From: Patella vulgata
Lineage: Eukaryota > Mollusca > Gastropoda > Patellidae
Assembly (NCBI RefSeq): GCF_932274485.2
Contig: NC_065879.2
Location: 64,191,459-64,255,458 of the forward strand
Reading direction: 5' to 3'
Length of the DNA: 64,000 nt
Both the position numbers and the translations under genes were made by a program. The notes below the pieces were generated by a model that worked only from the letters and a program-made list of their open reading frames with translations, ran no database searches and was not told the origin of the DNA. This document shows, piece by piece, positions 22,561 through 35,000 of this stretch. The stretch's first letter is position 1. Every line of letters begins with the position of its first letter.

Positions 22561-24625
22561 TGCGGCATGAGTTACATGAAAATCATGGAGAACACATTAT
22601 CATCTCAGAAGACAGGTTGCGTTTTTGAGAACATTGCATGGGTTCAATTCTGTGTTTGGGAAGGAGCCTTATTGCTCAGGTCAAGTTGGAGATGTGATCC
22701 CAAGTATATAATAAAAACATTTGGCAAGTTTTATGCAATGCGCCTATTCAGAGTAACATACCAACCTGATGTTTCTTTTGCTGCTTAGTATACTTACTAT
22801 TCGATATCTGCAATTGAAATTTATTAAATCTATCAGAAGAATTCCTGCAATGGATGAGTACTATTATTTATATTCAGAATATTTCCATGTGTTACAATAT
22901 AATATATCGACAAACATTTTCCTAGCAGTGAAATATTGTGTATTAAATGCTAGCTATATTGGATATACGAGTATTACTATATTATTTTTTATTTTTTATA
23001 TGTTAGCTGGTTATAGTATTATTATATCTAAATATATTTCTATGTTATTGTATGTAGTTGGTATAGTATTACATCTAGATATTATATTATAATTGTGTGT
23101 ATAAATTGTTAGCTGATTGTGCTATTATATGTATATTACTATATTATTGTTTTTGTGTGCTAGCTGGTAATAGTATTATTATATACATGTATAATATATG
23201 TGTGTGTTATTGTGTGTAGTTGGTTACATCTAAATATATTATTGTTATTATATCTAGGTGTATTAATATGTTATCGTTAATATTTCTGAGTTTGTTGTAC
23301 TATTCTATCTAGAGCTCCCCAGAAGCAATTTTGAGGGGAAAAAGTGGGGTTTTTTTTACACGTAAAGCCCCAAACAACTTCACCATGCATCAACAAAGTC
23401 CACATAACCATGATAAAAGGAGCATATTTTTGCTGTGTATGTAGTTATTTATGTACATGTAGTTGTTTATTGCAAGTTATTAAAACATAAATGGATGATC
23501 AGGTTTTGAGTGGTGAGGGTGTGGGTGAATTTTCATAGTTTTAGTATCCGTATAATATATATAAAAAACATGAAATGGGGTTTAATGTCCCACTGTTCTG
23601 CTTCGACTGTTCCATATAAAAGAGACGCGGGGTATGAATATATTAAACATGGTCTATTTTGTGGCTTCGGTCAATCTCCTTTTAAAAAGCGCCGCTATCG
23701 AAAAACAGCACTAAATCTCCTCTAAACTACAATTGCCGACATATTTCTTTTTGGCAAGAATAGGCATTGCGATTGGTGGGGAGTGGGTGGGGTGGAGTAA
23801 CATAAATGGAGAGTGTTTGATTTGTTTATTCTAGCGGCTAATCATGCAATCACCCAACTAAGCCATTTCTTTTAGGACATGCTGTTGGTCTAACACCCTG
23901 AAAAAAACCGCGAAAGATATATCCACAACAGTAGAGATCATGAATACATAACACTTGATTGGAGAATATGTACAACCAATCACAAACCTTGTACTGATTG
24001 CATGAATCATGATCGGCTTAAGTTCGGTAAATATTTTATTGAGTGCGACATCCGGATGCCGATCTGTGTGGGAGGTTTGCCTTATGGTGAGTTCATCAGT
24101 GACTTTGAGCCCTGATTTGCACTTTATTATACGTTTGCGCAAAGCAAAACATCCCACTGTAAAAGTTCGCTACACACTCCCAGTTAGTCTCAAATATAAC
24201 ATTACTTCTGTTTACCCGACAGACCCTATTACCCAAAATCGCCGACCCTATAACTCGGTCTTGGCGTGATTTTCTCTAGATAAAATTCCAACCTTGAAAT
24301 TCGGGTATTATTTCCTTAAGCAATGCTAGGAAACAGATTACACAAACCGCCCGAAAAAAAATACTGATATAAAAAAGATTTTCACGATAGATAGACCGAC
24401 CGACCCTATTTCAAGGATGTTTTCTTAGCCAGATTGTGGAGCCGCAAGGGATCGGTGATTAACCCGTTTTCTCGCTAACTATATGAGATCCCGACATTGA
24501 TCCCCTTGTTTTGAAAGTCAAACTAATTTTCTTTGAAATGAATATCGACGTAGAGGTTTAAATCGTTTTAATTATATAAATGAAAACAAATAAATATAGA
24601 TTATAGATAATTATTCCAATATGTG
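22561..24625. other. Intergenic, AT-rich low complexity
   Basis: About 22800-23290 is built of loose repeats of TAGCTGGTTATAGTATTATT-like units. A 38-base SINE-A tail in minus orientation lies at about 23568-23606. A few open frames exceed 90 codons but none shows a recognisable domain. Confidence 0.45.
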
Positions 24626-24628
24626 CAG

Positions 24629-24865
24629 GGGGCCACGGTGACTCAGTTTTAAAGGCGCTAACTTACTATCTCTTGGTTGTTGCCCCTTGTCTGTGGTGCA
24701 GGACAGGGGTCCTGGCAATGAACAACGTCTAGTCGTGCAGAAAACCGAGGTCCTGAGTACACGTTGGTACGCACCAAAAAGAACCATTTTCATAGTACGC
24801 TTCATGGCGTATGCCCGGTTTGTGCGGAAGAGTAGGGCGTTAAACTCACTTTCATTCCCAAAACT
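24629..24865 (+). mobile_element. SINE-A copy, decayed
   Basis: GGCCACGGTGACTCAG head, GCCCCTTGTCTGTGGTGCAG, GTCTAGTCGTGCAGAAAACC and the tail GGCGTTAAAC. It lies about 125 bases past the GILT stop on the other strand. Confidence 0.75.
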
Positions 24866-24990
24866 GGACGGACGTAATATTATCGCAGAATAAATCCAAC
24901 ATTTTGAAAAGATCATTTCACTAGCGCCGTACGTGATATGATATAGTTCTAGGGTAACAGGAACGCCCGGGGTAAGGAACGGTACTTAAA

Positions 24991-27900
24991 TCAAGGGGTC
25001 ATTAAGTAAAAAAAAGCTGTACAAACCGTATATGTATCACATACAAGTCGCAGTAGATCTGTCGTAGCTACTTTTGTCATACTCTCAGTATGAACCTGTA
25101 ATATGAAACAGCATGCATAATGAATAATGTATACGATACTCTGACATTTAATTAATATAATATTTGCTCTTTCGCGTATACTCGCCGCAATATAAAGTTC
25201 TTCCATCGTAACTAGTAGTAAGCACAGGAGAACCACACCACAAATAAGTAAACGTCCACCATACCACCACATATTAAGTATTAATACAGCACTACAATTT
25301 CCGGCATTATAGTCCCCTCTCTGTCAAAAACCCAACGCGAACACAAAATATCGGAATAAATATTTGTTAGTCCAGAGGTAAGGAATTTAAAACAAAATAA
25401 AAGGAAAAACGAATTGAAAAACATTTAAGGTATTTTACTTACACCATTTAAGAGGATCCATGGCACATAGTATTGTTTTGGTGTTAAAGATTTGGTCTTA
25501 TTAGCGGCCTCATGTTCTAGCATAGTACCTTCATCTCCTTTAGCACACGTCATTATCTGATCTATGTTAATAGTCTGGTTCAATGCACACTGTAATATAA
25601 TCAGACTTGTAGTGTACTAATATTAAAAATCAATCTTAATAGAAATGAAAATGAAATGAAATGGGGTTTAACGTCCCACTGTTCTGCTCCTAAACTGGGC
25701 TAATGAAGACGGGCATACGCCATACAGTGTGCTATGAGGGGAATTTTGCCCGGGCAGCGGCACTATCCCCTACTCTTATATCGAATTCCAACTGCCAAAG
25801 GATCTTTTACGTGCATTCCAATGTATACACTTAGCCACGTGATCCCCCCCAATCTTCATAGATCCTAACTAGTGGTTGAAAGACTAAATCATTTTACTGC
25901 ATTCGGTAAAATTTAGTAACGGCAGCAGTGGCACTCTGGTGGGGGGGGGGGGGTCTTTGTCTCTTTCGTAACACATTTACCATATTGTTGAAAGTGTTAT
26001 TGTGCCTATACCACCACATAAATTGGATTTCATTGACCGGTAATATTTTTCCAGTATTTTCTAATCCACATTCATGTTTACCAATTACTTATCACCCACT
26101 TTTTTTAAGTCGGAAGGAATTGGGGGCGTGAGAGTGATAATCTTCTTAATCCTAACCCCATGAATATCATGCATTCAGTATTGTTCCAGTAGGAGGTAAA
26201 GGTGTTCTGTCTTTACAATACATTCGTATTTACTTATAAGTTATATCTAAATGAAGCTATAACATGTCTGACAGTGACAAAGAAAATATTGCGTCGAATC
26301 TAATTTCCTTCATTTGCTAAACGAATAAAAGAAAACAAAGCATCCGAAATCAAACTAGAAATAGATGTTGTTTTACTTACTGCTCTAGCGGCTTGTTCAG
26401 GACCACGGGTAATATTTTGTTCAACACAATAAATGTAGGGAAAATGTGCATCAAAATCTTTCATATACTTTATTGCACACGCCTAAAAAGGAAAAAGTTC
26501 TGCTTTATATAGCACGGGACTGAAAAAAAGCATCAATTACAAAACAAAACGTTTTAGGTTTAGCATGAAACAGCCTCAAAATAATATGCATTTACCGAAA
26601 AACAACCATTGTTGATTTTTAAAGCACATAACTACAAAATAACAATTGTTATCTTTACATAGTTTTCGACGGAAAAACAACAATTATTACAAAACAACAA
26701 TTCGTTAAATAATACTAAACAGGCTAATAAAAATAAATATTACAAAACAACAGTTTTAGCTTTATATAGCATGCGACTTGATAATAGAAATTATCACATA
26801 ACAAAAATTGTTAGCTTTATATAGCAAGCGATTGGATTACAACAATTTTAGCTACCTAATTTATACCGCGGGCACGCAAGAATTATTGAAAAAACAACAA
26901 ACAGCACATAACTCGGTAAAGCAAAATAAAAAAAAACGACACCCTCTGCCATCGGAGACTTTGTTGGTTTCGTTGAATTGTTTATGTTGATTTTTCCCCC
27001 GTTTTTGACAGTCTGCCTTTGTTGAAAATGTTACGTTAATAGATAAAGCCACGGTTGGAACATAGCCGATTGTGTTTCCTTACTTTAAACGAATTTGGCT
27101 CTAGTTTTTGAGCAAACATTTAAACGGATAATGCTAGCCACTAATACATATATATGTGCGCGTTAGATCATAAGAGTTGTCAAATGGCGTCGTTTCGATT
27201 CCCCGCTTGTACGTGGCAGGGAGTAGGTTCACCTGTCCAACCTCGTGGGTTTCTCCGGGTCCTCTGATTTCCTCCCACAGCTAAAGAGCCCTACTCGAAT
27301 TATTAAATGAAATTGTACCATGATCAGGTTAACCCAATTTCGATCATTTTTTATATCTAAATCAAAGAGGTTAAACTCGTCTATGACCTAACCTCTATAA
27401 CGTTACCGTAGCATTCATTAGCACCATGTTGACATCGAAATGTATAACTTCCATTTGTCTTTTTTTCCTTAAAAACAAAAAAATAGAAATTGAATACAGG
27501 AAATAAATAGACCATAACAAACATAGTGATAAAATTGAATTTTAAAAAACTGTTTTTGAACTGCTTCATTGCTGAATGACTGAAATATTTGGTTCTCGAA
27601 ACCAAGAGTCATAGACCATAGTCATAGACCAAGAGTCGGGATAATTGAGACTAAATAGTTAACGAATAACGCGATTAAGCGCAAAAAAAAACCGAATGAA
27701 AAATGACAGTCCGAAACGTTTGTTAAATTTTACCCCGATTCTCGCTCCAAGAAATATGCCGAATTATTTCGGTCAGCATTTAAGATTCCCCAATGGTAAC
27801 GATTCGCCAATCCCACCAGGGTGAACGTTCTCTTAGATTTCCAAAAGTGAGGGTTGCGTCATTTGAATTTTCTATGACTACTTAAAGTCAAACTCGTAAT

Positions 27901-28280
27901 ATCACCCGCGGTTGTCGTTCAAAATGTTCGGATGACCCATCCCCTTCGAAACACCTATTGTACTTTCATGTGACATTTGGTTTTGGTCATATTGATCAAT
28001 GTTGTCTAAATCACCCATAGCTTATTTGAATATAATGTTAGCTCTCCGTACTTACCGAAGCATTGCCATATGGTACCAGCGTAATGGAGAGAATTTCTTT
28101 CACCTTTTGGTAAGCTGGCCAGAGTTGATTGATAATAAAGTGTCTACAATATGGACATAGAGATTCATAATAAAGATCTACTTCCACTTTAGGGGCTGCT
28201 ACAGGGTCTGCTGCTAAAGACTTGGCGTCCAATGTAGCAGCCAAAGCGCCCAAGACAGTGAAGATTAAGACTGTCTTCAT
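24991..28280 (-). CDS. GILT: GILT: gamma-interferon-inducible lysosomal thiol reductase, complete
   Basis: Five exons, all introns phase 0: 28280-28056, 27467-27393, 26482-26381, 25589-25443, 25095-24991 (217 residues). GILT proteins reduce disulfides in the acidic endosome/lysosome, aiding protein unfolding and, in invertebrates, innate defence. Residues 1-19 are a signal peptide. The thioredoxin-like active site CPYC is at 42-45 within [11 protein letters not shown], the family signature [11 protein letters not shown] at 87-97 and YVPWILLNG near 175-183. Conserved cysteines in ACAIKY, YCVEQ, CALN and TCAKG are present. N-glycosylation sites are seen (for example NQT and NIT). Length matches the family. 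The short C-terminus ([17 protein letters not shown]) is less conserved. An acceptor-like TATAG at 28293-28289 just upstream suggests a spliced 5' UTR. Identity is firm. Confidence 0.95.
25645..25848 (-). mobile_element. SINE-A copy in GILT intron 3 flank, minus orientation
   Basis: ATGAAATGGGGTTTAACGTC, GACGGGCATACGCCATACAG and TTATATCGAATTCCAACTGC are the complement of the SINE-A tail and body. The copy runs into CCACGTGATCC at its far end, with the middle deleted. It sits in the intron between GILT exons 3 and 4. Confidence 0.85.
26505..26860. repeat. Degenerate tandem repeat in a GILT intron
   Basis: Loose units of about 50 bases contain AAAACAACAATTGTT-like and AGCTTTATATAGCATGCGAC-like parts, repeated several times in the intron between GILT exons 2 and 3. 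Confidence 0.55.
27186..27345 (+). mobile_element. SINE-B fragment in a GILT intron
   Basis: GTTTCGATTCCCCGCTTGTA, GGGTTTCTCCGGGTCCTC and TTTCCTCCCACAGCTAAAGA are seen; the TC tail is absent. It lies between GILT exons 2 and 3. Confidence 0.75.
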
Positions 28281-28429
28281 TTCAGTGCCTATAAAAATGA
28301 GTCACTTAACTTTCTCACAGAAGATTATCTATATCGGATATCTTTGTGTGCCAAAAAACTGTGTCATTTCTTATCATGAACTATTGCATGTGATGTACTT
28401 ATGGACGACAGCATGTTAGAATTTGGGGT

Positions 28430-28905
28430 CTAATATACTGCCATAGTTATTGAGCTTAAATCGCCACCCACAATGAAAATTCCAAATCTTGAGTAATAAG
28501 ATTGTAACCACTCTATCTCATCAAAGAAATCAACATCGTATGATTTATAGAATTCCGATCGTTCGTGTGGTATGTACATACGACAACTAAATAGGTCTTG
28601 TTCGCCATGATTAGTATTTAATATCTTGATGATTGTTAATCCATGTTCACAAATTTCAACTATCTTTACACGATTTAAATGTTCTTTTATAAATATTACA
28701 ATCCCACCGCTTCTTTTGCACTTATTTCTAGCCACAACAGCTTTATTATACCCGTTTAATTTAGCATTGGCACTGTATTTACCAGTATAAAGTAAGATTA
28801 GTATATCATACTTAATTAAAAAGTTAGTAAAATTGGTATCGTTTAATTTAGAGCATAGACCACTATTTATATTCCATGAGATAATTGAAAGCTGTTCTTC
28901 CTGTC
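28430..28905 (-). pseudogene. LINE endonuclease (APE-type) fragment
   Basis: The minus strand reads ISWNINSGLCSKLND, KYDILIL, then KRSGGIVIFIKEHL and GIFIVGGDLSS. These match the start, middle and GGDFN-like region of the endonuclease domain of a non-LTR retrotransposon. The conserved ET of the second motif is replaced (LLYTGKY). No reverse transcriptase is attached, so it is a truncated dead piece lying just upstream of the GILT first exon. Confidence 0.8.
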
Positions 28906-29358
28906 TGCCCTATTGTTCGACATATAAACTATCATTCACATACCGCTTATCTCAAATGAAATACACTTTATTCTTTTTCTCCTTTTCGCGTTTACACGGG
29001 CATTAGGTCTTTCCGTTTTAATTCCTGTGGGGAATTGTTGGCCTATGCCACAATCGGTGCCTTTCAAAAGTACGCTCTTATTTCTTACTTCAGAATAGAA
29101 GTTAAACTTACAACTATGTTCCTATCATTTCTCTTGCTTTTTCCATTAGAGTTTAATCATACAAGTCGGGTTAATAAAGATTTTAAAAAATACATTTCGT
29201 TCAGTTAATTTCCGTTCTGAAGCTGTTTTTTCGTATTAAGAGCTAGCAACAGCCCCACTTAGGCGGCAACTAACCACAGGGTTTTACGATTAAATAAAAG
29301 TAAATTTCACACAGCCTTGCAGTGTCGGTAAGTTGTCGTGAGAGTGAGTTTAAAAATA
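28906..29358. other. Intergenic, nothing recognised
   Basis: No gene or repeat copy is supported. Any GILT promoter could lie here or within the LINE fragment, but no clear TATA/initiator pair on the minus strand was identified. Confidence 0.4.
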
Positions 29359-29367
29359 CATGAGCTG

Positions 29368-29752
29368 CAATCTGATTTAAACACAGATCCTATTTCGTTT
29401 ATTTTTATTTTTTTTATTTTTTTTTTTTTTTCATAGTTCAAAATTTCGTTTTACTTGTCTTTACTACACTAGGATCTGGAAGAGTTGTTATCATTGACGT
29501 GTTCTGGATGCTGTGAGCGATAAGCCAATTAAACAGTGGGTTACGGTGATTTCTTGGCGTGCTATGCACGGAACTATGGCTAAACCACTAGAAACGCCAA
29601 CGCTGATTGATTAATCAATGTCTGACGTCATAGGGTCAAAAGCTGCTCGTACGACCCCTGATACGACCTTTGATTACAACTTGTCAGATATTCATGTAGT
29701 GTAGGCCATCGAAAGTATAAAAAAAACGAAACTAAGTATTTTAATCAGATTG
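29368..29752. mobile_element. Mutator-type MITE, copy 1
   Basis: The ends CAATCTGATTTAAACACAG and TATTTTAATCAGATTG are inverted. The flanks CATGAGCTG (29359-29367) and CATGAGCCG (29753-29761) form a 9-base target duplication with one mismatch. Nine bases is the Mutator-like signature. It has no coding capacity. Confidence 0.8.
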
Positions 29753-30127
29753 CATGAGCCGACTCTGGACCGAGAATCGTTACATCATTGGTTAAAATCA
29801 GTTAAATTAAAAATAAAATCGCCGCATTTAGCCGATTTTTTAATCAAGTTCGTAACAACGTATTTCTAAATGTCCAACGCGTAAAGAAGATATTTTTTTT
29901 TCATGGCTTTGTTGATAAATAAGCGAAGAATATTGTCACGTGAATGTCTATTGTGGGCGAATGCTTGCTGCCTGCATCGCACAAGCGATCCTGTGACTGA
30001 ATAATTTTCATTCGAGAATTTGTGATTAAAGGTGCATCATGTTGAAAAGTAAGTTCAGTTATTATTAGCACACACATTTGAGACTTTGTACTACCCTATC
30101 ATGGGGTATACAAAATAGTAACCGACT

Positions 30128-30473
30128 CAATTTGATTAAAATACAGATCCTATTTCGTTTCGTTTTTTATAGTTCAAAATTTCGTTTTACTTGTCTTTAC
30201 TACACTAGGATCTGGAAGAGTTGTTATATTACCGGTGTTCTGGTTGAAGTGAGGGATTAGCCAATGAACCGGTCTGTTAAGGCATGTTCTTGGCGAGCGA
30301 TGCACGGAACTGTGGTTAAACCACTAGAAACATCAACGATGATGATCAAAAGGCGCTCAAAGGACCAATGACGCGACCTTCCAGTACAACCGGTCAGATC
30401 TTCGTGTAGTGTAGGATTTCGAAAGTATATAAAAAAACGAAACGAAATATAGATCTGTATTTTAATCAGATTG
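30128..30473. mobile_element. Mutator-type MITE, copy 2
   Basis: Same family as 29368-29752, with inverted ends of about 45 bases (GATCCTATTTCGTTTCGTTT inside the left end). The flanks TAACCGACT (30119-30127) and TAACCGATT (30474-30482) form a 9-base duplication with one mismatch. Confidence 0.82.
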
Positions 30474-30860
30474 TAACCGATTTAAGTAACTCACGCACAA
30501 CGCACTTGTATCAACATATTGACGGTTACGACCAAAAGCTATGACTCATCGCAGATTTCAACATATGTCACAGAAAGTTATAAGGGGAAGGGTGAGGTTA
30601 GCCCTAACCATAAACTCGTCAACAATTACGTGCCCTAACCCTAATTACTTTTCGTGACCTATGACGAAATAGCCTTAGCTTTTAGTCCTAACCGGGTTTT
30701 GATTGGGACAGTGGAGTTCAACGAAAATATAAAATTCGAAACTAGATGTAATCTAAATATACTGAGCTTCCTCGATCAATCTTACTCTTGCTAAAACAAA
30801 ATAATATAACAAACAAAACCATCTGTACAAATGAAAATATAAAAGTTGTTTATTTCAAAA
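30474..30860. other. Intergenic, nothing recognised
   Basis: Contains an imperfect run of CCTAACCCTAA-like words near 30600-30650, too short to call a telomeric repeat. No gene is seen. Confidence 0.4.
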
Positions 30861-30864
30861 TTAC

Positions 30865-31250
30865 CACGGAGTGTATAATATTAGTCTTTGTGGCATAGCA
30901 GATAAATGTCACAATAATAATGTCAAAATAAAAAAACCCAAAGGTTTTCCACAATGACAAACACCTTTCGCACGTGTATAACAAAACAGAAATAAATACA
31001 TTTGTACACGGAGGGTATAATATTAGTCTTTGTGGCATAACACATAAAAGTTATTCAAAAATAATAATGTCAAAATAAAAAAAAAATAAAAGTTGGCCAC
31101 AATGACAAACACCTTTCGCACGTGTATAACAAAACAGGAATACATACATTTGAACACGGAGGGTATAAAATTAGTCTTTGTGGCATAACGCATAATAGTA
31201 ATATACATAAATCATAATGTCAAAATGAAAATTGAAAGATGGCAACAATC
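30865..31250. repeat. Tandem repeat, about 2.7 units of about 143 bases
   Basis: GTATAATATTAGTCTTTGTG, AATGTCAAAATAAAAAAA and CAATGACAAACACCTTTCGC recur in order with a period of about 143 bases. The third unit is degraded after 31210. Confidence 0.8.
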
Positions 31251-31945
31251 GTTTGCGGAATATAATAAAGTCAAATTCAAAAGTAAAACAATGCAACAAG
31301 ATTCATACATTTCGCACGTGTATTACTAAAACAACTGTCGTTTGCGGATTAGAAAAAATTTATATAATATAATGAATGTAGCTATTTTTTTAATTAGATT
31401 TACTAAAATTAAGCTGTATTCTTGATGTATGTAGCCAAATATACGCTGTCTCAAACATGAAACCTATCTTTAAATATATTAAAAGAAATATGAAGCAATG
31501 GTATACTATAAACAATATATCAAATGAAGCATAATTATAAAGCATTACAATAAAATAAAACATATAAGATGATTTTTATTCATGAAAATGGAAAAACACG
31601 TCGCTGAAACAAACAGCTTATATTTGGATTAAAGCATTTTTATATTTCTCATTTTTCACCCTTCCTTGTGTTTTGTATGGTAATTTTGGTTACTTCTTTT
31701 TAGTCTATAAAGGAATAAGGATTCTTGAATTGAATTTTCTGCCATGTTTTAATGAATAGTCGTGATTTTGAGACAGAAAAATCAGGATGTAAACAGACAT
31801 GATATCACAGCCACGGTCTAGCCCTTCAATGTTTTTTATCAGACGATCAGTTGGTTATAAAAAAATTAAAATTTTCTCAAAATATGTCACATGCCAAGAA
31901 ATACTAGATCTTATTGGTTGCTGGGGGGTGGGGGGTGTATGTTCA
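31251..31945. other. AT-rich spacer 3' of the L1-like gene
   Basis: No gene is supported. AATAAA-type words occur, so the polyadenylation site of the L1-like gene probably lies in this stretch on the minus strand, but I cannot place it. Confidence 0.4.
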
Positions 31946-32062
31946 CTATACTTTACTTTGGCTTTGGTATGCTGGTGGGGACTCTTCTCTTTTCTGGTCC
32001 ATATAAACACCAATAAATGACCCATCTTCGTTAAACTTTCCAATATCTTCCCCATCAACGTA
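31946..32062 (-). other. Open frame continuing past the L1-like stop: ankyrin- and PDZ-binding tail
   Basis: Directly after the TAG at 32065-32063 the same frame runs for 38 codons to a TAG at 31948-31946. It contains KFNEDGSFIGVY, which matches the highly conserved ankyrin-binding region of L1-family proteins (FNEDGSFIGQY). It ends QSKV, an S-x-hydrophobic class I PDZ ligand, as in some vertebrate L1 proteins. The reading is direct. Whether it is translated is not known. Confidence 0.8.
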
Positions 32063-35000
32063 CTAATTCAAGCTCTCGTCATCTTCGAAGTTGACCGGAT
32101 CGTCTGTTAACTGTAACGGTTGTCTCTTGGGTTCAACGCCATTGATCTCTCTAATAATAATAATAATAATAATATGAAATCAAATGAAATGGGGTTTAAC
32201 GTCCTACTGCGACTATAATAATAATAATAATACTCTATTTACTTATATGTGATGTCAAGTAGCAAAGGATCATAATATTTCAACATAATTATAAGGTAGC
32301 TGATATGATAACTTCATGCAATAGGCCAACTTTTAAAAAATCAATACAATAAAAGAGAGTTATTATATGTACTTACGCCTGGGGTAAATCGGGAAATTCA
32401 TAATATTTGAGTTCCTCTTTGGGTGCATCCCACAAACCCTTTTCTTTCTCGTCAACTGAAAATTATGAATGTATATGAAAATATATACGACGCCGATCAA
32501 ACGTATGCGTAGACGAAACACGTATAATCTCTGGGTTGAACCATACCAGTGATACTGTGAAGATAATAAGCCATGATGCAATTTGTCACTTAATCTAAAT
32601 CGGAACTACTTACGCACACCAAATAGTTCCTTATATGGGTATAATCTGGCGGAATAGCCTGATAACAGTCAACAAGTATTTTGTTTTCTACTACAAGTAA
32701 CACCACTGCCAGAATCTTAAAATAGCAGATACAGTTTCACAGGCACTCTATGAAAAGACTAAATTTATCCTACAAACGTTAGTCATTTTGAGACTATGGT
32801 AAAGTTTGTTTCTGTGGTTACGTTTGCACTACTCTGGTAAAGAATCTGCCCGGACTTTGGCACAGAGAAACGATCACGAGAATGCTTACCGTTATAATCG
32901 GTTTTACCACAACAACAACAGTAAATAATAATAGCTATGATAGCCAGAATTACTAAAGCAAGCAGTATATACAATAGGTTCCACCAATTAAACGGACTGC
33001 TGCCTCGGACAAATTCTTCCTTATCTTTTTCTAAAAAGAAAATAAAACAGAAATATAAATAATTACATAAAGAAAAAGAAATTTATTGTTATGGTCAATG
33101 TTTAGGAAATAATACTCATTAATGGTATTACTAATAATTATCACAGTTATTGACTAATAATGATCACGGTTATTGACTAATAATCATCACTGTTATTGAC
33201 TAATAATCATCACCGTTATTGACTAATACCAAACATTATCATTGAATAATACAAAACATGGTCATTGAAAACATTGTCATTGAATAATACAAAACATTGT
33301 GATGGAATAAAACAACACACTGTCATAAGATAATACAAAACATTGTCATTGAATATTAATTAATGAATTAAACTCATCGTTATTATTTGAATAATAATCG
33401 TATTTATCATCGAACAATAATTGTCATTTTAATGGGAAAAGAATGACCCTTGTTATCGAATAATAATTATTATTTTGATTATTAGATAATAATTATTATT
33501 TTGATCATTAGATAATAATTATTATTTTGATTATTAGATAATAATTATTATTTTGATCATTAGATAATAATTATTATTTTGATTATTAGATAATAATTAT
33601 TATTTTGATCATTAGATAATAATTATTATTTTGATTATTAGATAACAATAATTTTAGTTGAAATTATTTAATATACTCTGCGAAATGATACATAATGTTG
33701 CCAGAGCATCAACAACATATAGAACAAACGGTACATATATACAACACAGCAAGAAAGAGAAATATACCTTGAACAAGCGTTGAGATATTCTTCCTTTCAT
33801 GTTGATGAAATATTTCTCTGGTGTAAACACCGAAAATTTTTCCGTATTCCTCATCCGTTAAACTCTCTGTGTTTATATAAGCTGTATTGGCAGTTTCGTT
33901 GTAAGTTACAAAAGGCGGTCTGTTCGGGTACGCTTCATCATTGAAATACCACTTGTCATAAAGGGTCCAGGCAGGATCGGACTCGGCTATGAATGTCAAA
34001 TCTACCATATCGCCTTTCTTTATCACTTGAGTCCCTTCTGGATGTTTAATAATTTCAATAGGCTCTGAAAGGACACCAGTAAAAAAACAATTGCTGGAAC
34101 ATGTATGCTATTGACAGTTATAAAAACATTCAACTGTCGTCGCCTACAAATCCTCCTTATCTACATGTATGAACAAGGGATCTCGGTCTATCGTTCTATT
34201 CGGTTGATTATGATGTTGTCTGATAGTTAGCTGTTTAAAGGCAATAACTGCTACCCACTATCCAGACCAAATGCAGAAATATGTCATATAAATTTCTGTT
34301 CAAAACGCAAAACAGATCGCCATGAATATGTTGTGAAGCTTGGTGACGTAAAACTATGGCGTACATGTGACTGTCCTATGACTTGAATCAGAGTCTTCTG
34401 TAAGGTAAAACTATGTCACACAGCTACATTATTTCATAAATTGACTGGACTATTGAATGTGAACCCATGCTGTACAGTAATTGATTCTTTTAAGATGTAA
34501 AACTATGGTGTATAGCTAACTCGACTTCCCTGTCATCAACACCTATAAATTAGAAACCGACCCCCATATGAATTTGCTCCTGGTTCGCCTATATATTGGA
34601 AAAAGATACACATATCAATTAAGGACTCACCTATAACGTCCAGACATCCACTACCAAAAGTAAAGCCCTCAGAGTTGGTAACTTTACACTGGTAACATGT
34701 GATATCATCTGGTTTTACAAGATCATTTACCCTCAATATCTGACCGTTATCCTCTAACACATATTTCCCACTGTTAACTAGAAATACATAAAAAAAACTC
34801 GATCAATTCGAAACCTTTTTTGTATTAAATTAACACAATTTACTACGTCGCGCACATCGTTTTTGTCTTCCCCTGTAAAACAAGACCACTGTCCTAGACC
34901 TATTTTAATAAGGTTTTTTTTTTCGACAGGAATACATTAAACCCTTGCACAGAGGTCCAATTAATCTAATTGAAACTGGATTACAATTATATAAGAGTTT

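Noticed and set aside
22769-23092. 107-codon hydrophobic open frame
   Set aside because: It lies in an AT-rich low-complexity tract with internal repeats. Its hydrophobic composition follows from the base content.
30600-30650. CCCTAA-like words as telomeric repeat
   Set aside because: Only a few scattered and imperfect units, not an array.
31855-32058. A separate 67-codon minus-strand gene
   Set aside because: It is out of frame with the L1-like tail that overlaps it and has no recognisable features.
32063-32150. An intron that would skip the in-frame TAG of the L1-like gene
   Set aside because: An acceptor at ...AATTAG exists in principle, but joining it to the preceding exon gives the wrong phase for the FIGQY-like frame.
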